Source: Tritrichomonas musculus
Lineage: Eukaryota > Parabasalia > Tritrichomonadida > Tritrichomonadidae
DNA: 27,605 nucleotides
NCBI GenBank assembly: GCA_039105265.1
Contig: JAPFFF010000287.1
Coordinates: 1 to 27,605 of the forward strand
Direction: 5' to 3'
The stretch's first letter is position 1, and every line of letters starts with the position of its first letter. This document shows positions 24,170 to 27,605 of the stretch, one piece after another. A program made the position numbers and the translations under genes. Below the pieces are notes generated by a model that was not told where the DNA came from, did no database searches, and saw only the letters and a program-made list of their open reading frames with translations.

Positions 24170-25191
24170 ACCTTTGAGTACACCACTTGCATATCATGTT
24201 CAACCGTGTTCACCAATATGAAATCATGGCCCGATAAGGTCCGATATTTTTGCCACAACTCCTCGAACTCACAAGGTATGCTCACCTGCTGATATATGTA
24301 ATTGAGTTTCTGCCGCGAGAACCCATTGAATATGAAGAATGATGTGCAGTTATTTTTGTAATCGGTTGGCACACCCTTGAAGAACTGGATATTGATGTAT
24401 ACGATTGAGTTCTTATGACGCAACTGGGTGATATAGTTTGTGAAGTATGCTGACTTCAACAGCTTGCTCTTAATGAAGTCCTCGCACAGGATTATGGTGT
24501 TGAGTGGTACATTGGGTTTCCCGAGTTTGCTGATATGGAGGAACTCAAACATCTGTTGCAGCTTGGATTCGGTCGCAGACAAGTCTGCTCCAGCTGACGC
24601 TTCAACTGTAGCCTTCCCAACTGAGCTATATTTGTTATACAACTCCTTCCATAGATCGAGCTCCTTCAAATACCGTTCAGCATTACTATCAGCGACGACC
24701 TCAATGGGCAAGTTGATGAGCTCGCGTTGAGATTCAAATGTGGAATCATTTATAATACCGTTCTTACTCACATACACGATCATGTGGAACGGATTCTGCG
24801 AATCCTCAGGGGTTCCCCCAAACCCCCCATTATTGAGTCTACTCATTTGAATGATATCGCGAATTACTGTATGGCTCTTGCCTTTGCCTTGTGATGCCAC
24901 CAATATGTTCAAAGTATTGTACCACGCATAGATCCCATTAGCGATTGGCCTTATGGATGCATTCGTGATTTTATCCCTATTCTTGGAATAGGCCTCACTC
25001 ATAGCCGCATCAACATCGAAGATGCGGGTGGGAGTGAAACTCCCATTAACATCAAATCTCTTGGATACCGGTTGCTGCTTCTGGTACCTATCGAATGTAT
25101 CAAGATCAATTGGATCTTCACTGGAACTGTCTGATAATTCAATAGCTGTATAGTCGAAAATGGTTGGTTGTAGGCGCTTGTAATATAACAT
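24166..25191 (-). CDS. A32-like packaging ATPase (element D copy)
   Basis: A 341-residue ATPase with Walker A in VASQGKGKS (up to Ser106) and Walker B TIILCED (232-238). It is closely similar to the 314-residue enzyme at 22279 over its whole length. Two differences stand out: a longer acidic N-terminal part (residues 20-55), and an 11-residue insertion at about 125-135 (GGTPEDSQNPF), encoded by a double palindrome. The expected role is DNA loading into the capsid. The start at 25191 is followed upstream by two strong hairpins that separate it from the 49-aa gene on the same strand. Confidence 0.8.
   Translation of the reverse strand: MLYYKRLQPTIFDYTAIELSDSSSEDPIDLDTFDRYQKQQPVSKRFDVNGSFTPTRIFDVDAAMSEAYSKNRDKITNASIRPIANGIYAWYNTLNILVASQGKGKSHTVIRDIIQMSRLNNGGFGGTPEDSQNPFHMIVYVSKNGIINDSTFESQRELINLPIEVVADSNAERYLKELDLWKELYNKYSSVGKATVEASAGADLSATESKLQQMFEFLHISKLGKPNVPLNTIILCEDFIKSKLLKSAYFTNYITQLRHKNSIVYINIQFFKGVPTDYKNNCTSFFIFNGFSRQKLNYIYQQVSIPCEFEELWQKYRTLSGHDFILVNTVEHDMQVVYSKV
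24789..24819. repeat. double palindrome inserted in frame in the ATPase gene
   Basis: GGATTC (24791-24796) pairs with GAATCC (24800-24805) across a three-base loop, and GGGG (24809-24812) pairs with CCCC (24815-24818). Together with a few flanking bases they make up almost exactly the 33 bases by which this ATPase is longer than its homologue at this point. The frame is kept. Confidence 0.6.
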
Positions 25192-25205
25192 TTAATCAAA
25201 AATAA

Positions 25206-25248
25206 AGCTTTTATGCGAAAAGCTCTAAGTGGCGATGATGCCACTTAG
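25206..25248. repeat. two adjacent perfect hairpins between 49-aa and ATPase genes
   Basis: First: AGCTTTT (25206-25212) with AAAAGCT (25218-25224), five-base loop. Second: CTAAGTGGC (25225-25233) with GCCACTTAG (25240-25248), six-base loop, nine perfect pairs. The stop codon of the 49-aa gene lies in the second stem. At the matching place near 23230 there is only a weak single hairpin, so the second looks inserted. A transcript-end or processing role is possible. Confidence 0.6.
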
Positions 25249-25394
25249 GCATATAGTGTGCGCCTTAGCTCATCAGTCAGCTCAGGTGGTTCATCTTCAG
25301 CTGTAAGCGATACTAGTAATAGCAGTTCAACTACATTGGTCACCAATATCAATCCCAATAGTATATTCATAATGATTTCACTAGCGCTGGACAT
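25245..25394 (-). CDS. 49-aa single-pass membrane protein
   Basis: A short frame starting at ATG 25394 in a TTTGCATAAATG context and ending at TAA 25245. Residues about 10-31 are a strong transmembrane helix (ILLGLILVTNVVELLLLVSL) after a polar start, followed by an acidic, proline-containing tail (EDEPPELTDELRRTLYA). A relative of the tail lies at the same place next to the other ATPase (about 23236-23345). It sits between the 210-aa gene (10 bases away) and the ATPase on the same strand. A small virion membrane or host membrane protein is likely. No family name known to me. Confidence 0.6.
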   Translation of the reverse strand: MSSASEIIMNILLGLILVTNVVELLLLVSLTAEDEPPELTDELRRTLYA

Positions 25395-25404
25395 TTATGC
25401 AAAT

Positions 25405-26037
25405 TTAAATACAAATTTTGAGTGATATCGAGTGTCTTATGAGCTCGGTCCATACATGGTTATATCCATATTTCAACTCATTGGATACCCCGTTTTTGGA
25501 CACCAATATCTTATCGATTTTCATGTACTTCGAGTTTGAAACACAACCAGTGCACCCACTGTCCTCATTGATAACCAGCTCAACCTTGTCAGCCTTAGTG
25601 AGTATCTTAATGAGCTCCATCAGCGTATTGCTATGACACACTAGGTAGTTGTTCATCCTCAGTGGATTGGTCTCATAGATATTCAGCAATATCTCGAGGA
25701 ATTTATTTTTGGTACCCAAGTCGTCAGTGTCGGGGTCTAATGAACGATCGATTGTCGAAGACTCAGGGAATGAACTTCCTTGGGGTGGACTGTTTATTGG
25801 AGCAACTGATGGATATGGACCAGTTGTCGAGGCTGTAGTAAAATTTGCATCCTGTGTGCCATTTTGAGGATAACCTTTAGTATATCCCATTTGGGGTTGC
25901 ATCTGTGGGACTTGAGGGTATGATACTGGTTGAACTGGTGGAGGTCTATTCGCGGCGATCTTAATATTCACATTCTGCTCTTGCTTAACACTCGCATCAT
26001 TCTCACTTGATAGAATTCTAGCCTTATGGAGAGACAT
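25405..26037 (-). CDS. unrecognised 210-aa protein: disordered N-terminus, folded C-terminus
   Basis: Read from ATG 26037; two codons more would need a TTG start. Residues about 20-100 are rich in Pro, Gln, Tyr, Ser and Thr (PPPVQPVSYPQVPQMQP). The last 110 residues look folded, with a helical part (NKFLEILLNIYETNP) and a strand-rich part with two close cysteines (DSGCTGCVSNSKYMKIDKILVSKNG). It lies 42 bases from the capsid gene's 3' end on the same strand, so it is probably expressed with virion genes. No counterpart was seen in element C. Function unknown. Confidence 0.5.
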   Translation of the reverse strand: MSLHKARILSSENDASVKQEQNVNIKIAANRPPPVQPVSYPQVPQMQPQMGYTKGYPQNGTQDANFTTASTTGPYPSVAPINSPPQGSSFPESSTIDRSLDPDTDDLGTKNKFLEILLNIYETNPLRMNNYLVCHSNTLMELIKILTKADKVELVINEDSGCTGCVSNSKYMKIDKILVSKNGVSNELKYGYNHVWTELIRHSISLKICI

Positions 26038-26079
26038 TTCCAAAGTGCAAAAATATTTTTACCACTAATGCCATATTTC

Positions 26080-27605
26080 TTATGCCATTTCTGGATCAAC
26101 TTGTGAGCCAGCTGGTGATTCATCATCGATATATTCAAGACCATCGAGTGAGAGCTTGAAGTAGGTGTCTCTGCATAAACAGAGTTGGACAGGTGGTGGT
26201 CTAACAATGGCTCCACTTGGTTCGATAATCTTGTAATATGTATCATTATCACCAGTGAATATTGGTTGACCATTGACTTGTATTTGGATATTGCCTTTGC
26301 CACCATCTAAGCCATCATAACAGTATCCAGCAGATGCACGTTCAGTTTGGACATTGAATACAAATGATGTGGCATCACTCAATGTATTGCGATATCGGAC
26401 ACCATTTTCATCGTTCTTGGGCATGGTGAAGCTATCTTCGAATTCCTTTGAACATTGGAGTGTGATACCATCGAGGTCTCCAGCTGTTAATTGGCTTTCG
26501 AAGAATCTGGCACCAATGGTACTGACATTCTCATCTGGGAAGTTCTTACCACCAATATTCAAGAAGCAGTTTTGGTAAACCGGATTCTCAAATACAGTCA
26601 AATCATTGTGGTGCTTGGGGAACAACAATGACATGCTTGTGACATTGATTAATGGGATATTCAATGTAGACTTGATTCCGTTAGCGGCTGCTGCAATTGG
26701 GAATGCATGGTAATCTACCTTTTGAGATGGGATTACTAGACCTTCACGTAATATGGATTCAATGCTTGCACGAGTGGCTTCACAAACACCATAGCCTTGC
26801 ATGTTGGACTTACAGAGAGTGATAGTCATTCGGTTAACGGTGAGTGTTGCTGGTTGTGATGAGTAATGAGCACTCATCAATTTATTAGCTTCGGTTTTAG
26901 ATACGAAATTGACGTAGACATGACCTGCATGTGATGGTTGAGGTAATTTACCATGTTCTTTGGTATATTGAGCTTGACAAATTGCTTTATTATCATCAGT
27001 CTTTTCAATTCCAAGTTCAGTAAATTCATCATCTGTAAATCCAAAGATGAATGAACAATTTTCAATCAGATCATCGAAATCACCTCCAGATGCAGATACG
27101 TATTGTTCTCTAACTTCATACTTCAATTGATATTTAGTTGGTGTTGGTTCGGGAGATGGTGGGTTTGGATTATCACCAGGTCCTGGGATGATAGCCTCAT
27201 TACCGATTTGAGTGAATTGGTGTTTGAGATGTCCATGTGCTTTGATTTGTTTGAGTTTATCGAGTTCCTCTGGGGATACGGTATCATTATCTTCCAGGAA
27301 TGCCTTGGCTTCAGCAACCGTGTATGGGTCAATGGCAGCCCAAACAAGACCAGCTGGACTGACTTGGAATCTAATGGATAAATCACCAATGATTCCGTTA
27401 GGGAATAAGTCAAATGCCTGTAATGCAAGCAAGTCATCAAATGGTACATTCAAGTCGAATTCGGTTGTGGTCTTACCACCATCCTTGAAGCTATTGAGAT
27501 TAACGTATGAACCAGCATGAGTTTGACTGTAATTGCTGATGTTCTCCCATAAGCTGTGAACGAATCTGCGGCGCATCTTCTCAGTCTCTGGCTTCAAAAC
27601 CGAGT
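26080..27605 (-). CDS. major capsid protein (double jelly roll), continues past window edge
   Basis: More than 505 residues up to the edge; the frame is open to 27605, so the front lies outside. It matches the 692-residue capsid closely: RRRFVHSLWENISNYSQTH, PFDDLLALQAFDLFPNG, GDLSIRFQVSPAGLVWA, then a shorter proline linker (GPGDNPNPPSPEPTPT, about 27135-27190), a different inserted domain (about 26870-27135), and a second jelly roll starting TLTVNRMTITLCKSNMQGYG. Conservation is high in the shell parts and low in the insert. The codons differ widely from the 11395 gene although the protein is similar. Confidence 0.8.
   Translation of the reverse strand, partial: SVLKPETEKMRRRFVHSLWENISNYSQTHAGSYVNLNSFKDGGKTTTEFDLNVPFDDLLALQAFDLFPNGIIGDLSIRFQVSPAGLVWAAIDPYTVAEAKAFLEDNDTVSPEELDKLKQIKAHGHLKHQFTQIGNEAIIPGPGDNPNPPSPEPTPTKYQLKYEVREQYVSASGGDFDDLIENCSFIFGFTDDEFTELGIEKTDDNKAICQAQYTKEHGKLPQPSHAGHVYVNFVSKTEANKLMSAHYSSQPATLTVNRMTITLCKSNMQGYGVCEATRASIESILREGLVIPSQKVDYHAFPIAAAANGIKSTLNIPLINVTSMSLLFPKHHNDLTVFENPVYQNCFLNIGGKNFPDENVSTIGARFFESQLTAGDLDGITLQCSKEFEDSFTMPKNDENGVRYRNTLSDATSFVFNVQTERASAGYCYDGLDGGKGNIQIQVNGQPIFTGDNDTYYKIIEPSGAIVRPPPVQLCLCRDTYFKLSLDGLEYIDDESPAGSQVDPEMA

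Larger units (their letters stand above)
23343..27605. mobile_element. element D: Polinton/Maverick-type element, cut by window edge
   Basis: Begins near GGGGTCAGATAGAA (23343), a block shared with the two other inferred element ends. It holds the 159-aa protein, ATPase, 49-aa membrane protein, 210-aa protein and the capsid gene running out of the window. GC content and codon choice are visibly higher than in elements A and C, although the proteins are clearly related to C. All intact-looking frames here; the right part is unseen. Confidence 0.6.

Overview
The window looks like a pile-up of Polinton/Maverick-type elements (capsid-bearing, integrase-encoding DNA transposons) in a parabasalid protist genome, most like Trichomonas or Tritrichomonas. 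This rests on: AT-rich, intron-free, tightly packed genes with A-rich start contexts and almost no leader; many stop codons of the form TAAA, which in Trichomonas doubles as the poly(A) signal; and sets of double-jelly-roll capsid, A32-like packaging ATPase, adenain/Ulp1-like protease, retroviral-type integrase and free-standing HNH endonucleases. No host housekeeping gene, rRNA or tRNA was recognised. No DNA polymerase B gene is visible. The species call is inference.

Layout. 1-308: ends of two unrecognised genes. 309-546: a short hairpin cassette (copy 1). 547-8363: element A, with a minus-strand gene, an HNH nuclease, a small minus-strand gene, then a plus-strand run of protease, penton-like protein, integrase, ATPase, two small virion-type proteins and a major capsid gene that a second hairpin cassette (8364-about 8824) interrupts. 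About 8822-9763: a minus-strand fibre gene caught between neighbours. 9711-20527: element C, with four small helical or coiled-coil genes, an amphipathic 84-aa protein, a full-length major capsid protein, HNH nuclease, integrase, a penton-like small protein, two large unrecognised proteins and a modular fibre. 20528-21825: no intact gene; a relative of the element C left end, hairpin cassette copy 3, a GC-richer patch and two minisatellites. 21826-23345: an ATPase module. 23343-27605: element D, richer in GC, carrying the same ATPase module plus a capsid gene that runs off the right edge.

How the parts would work together. Capsid, penton-like and fibre proteins would form a virion; protease would mature it; ATPase would load DNA; integrase would insert the element; HNH nucleases are probably passengers. 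Most frames are long and open, so the copies do not look ancient, but the cluster as a whole is broken by nested insertions and no element here is demonstrably complete.

Most unusual signals: (1) dynein light chain (LC8)-like docking motifs, five in three proteins of element A; (2) a three-copy hairpin cassette with an invariant stem core and variable loop; (3) a 33-base double palindrome sitting in frame in one ATPase gene and absent from its homologue; (4) a capsid with a proline-linked variable inserted domain; (5) phage-like fibre repeats; (6) a shared sequence at three inferred element boundaries.
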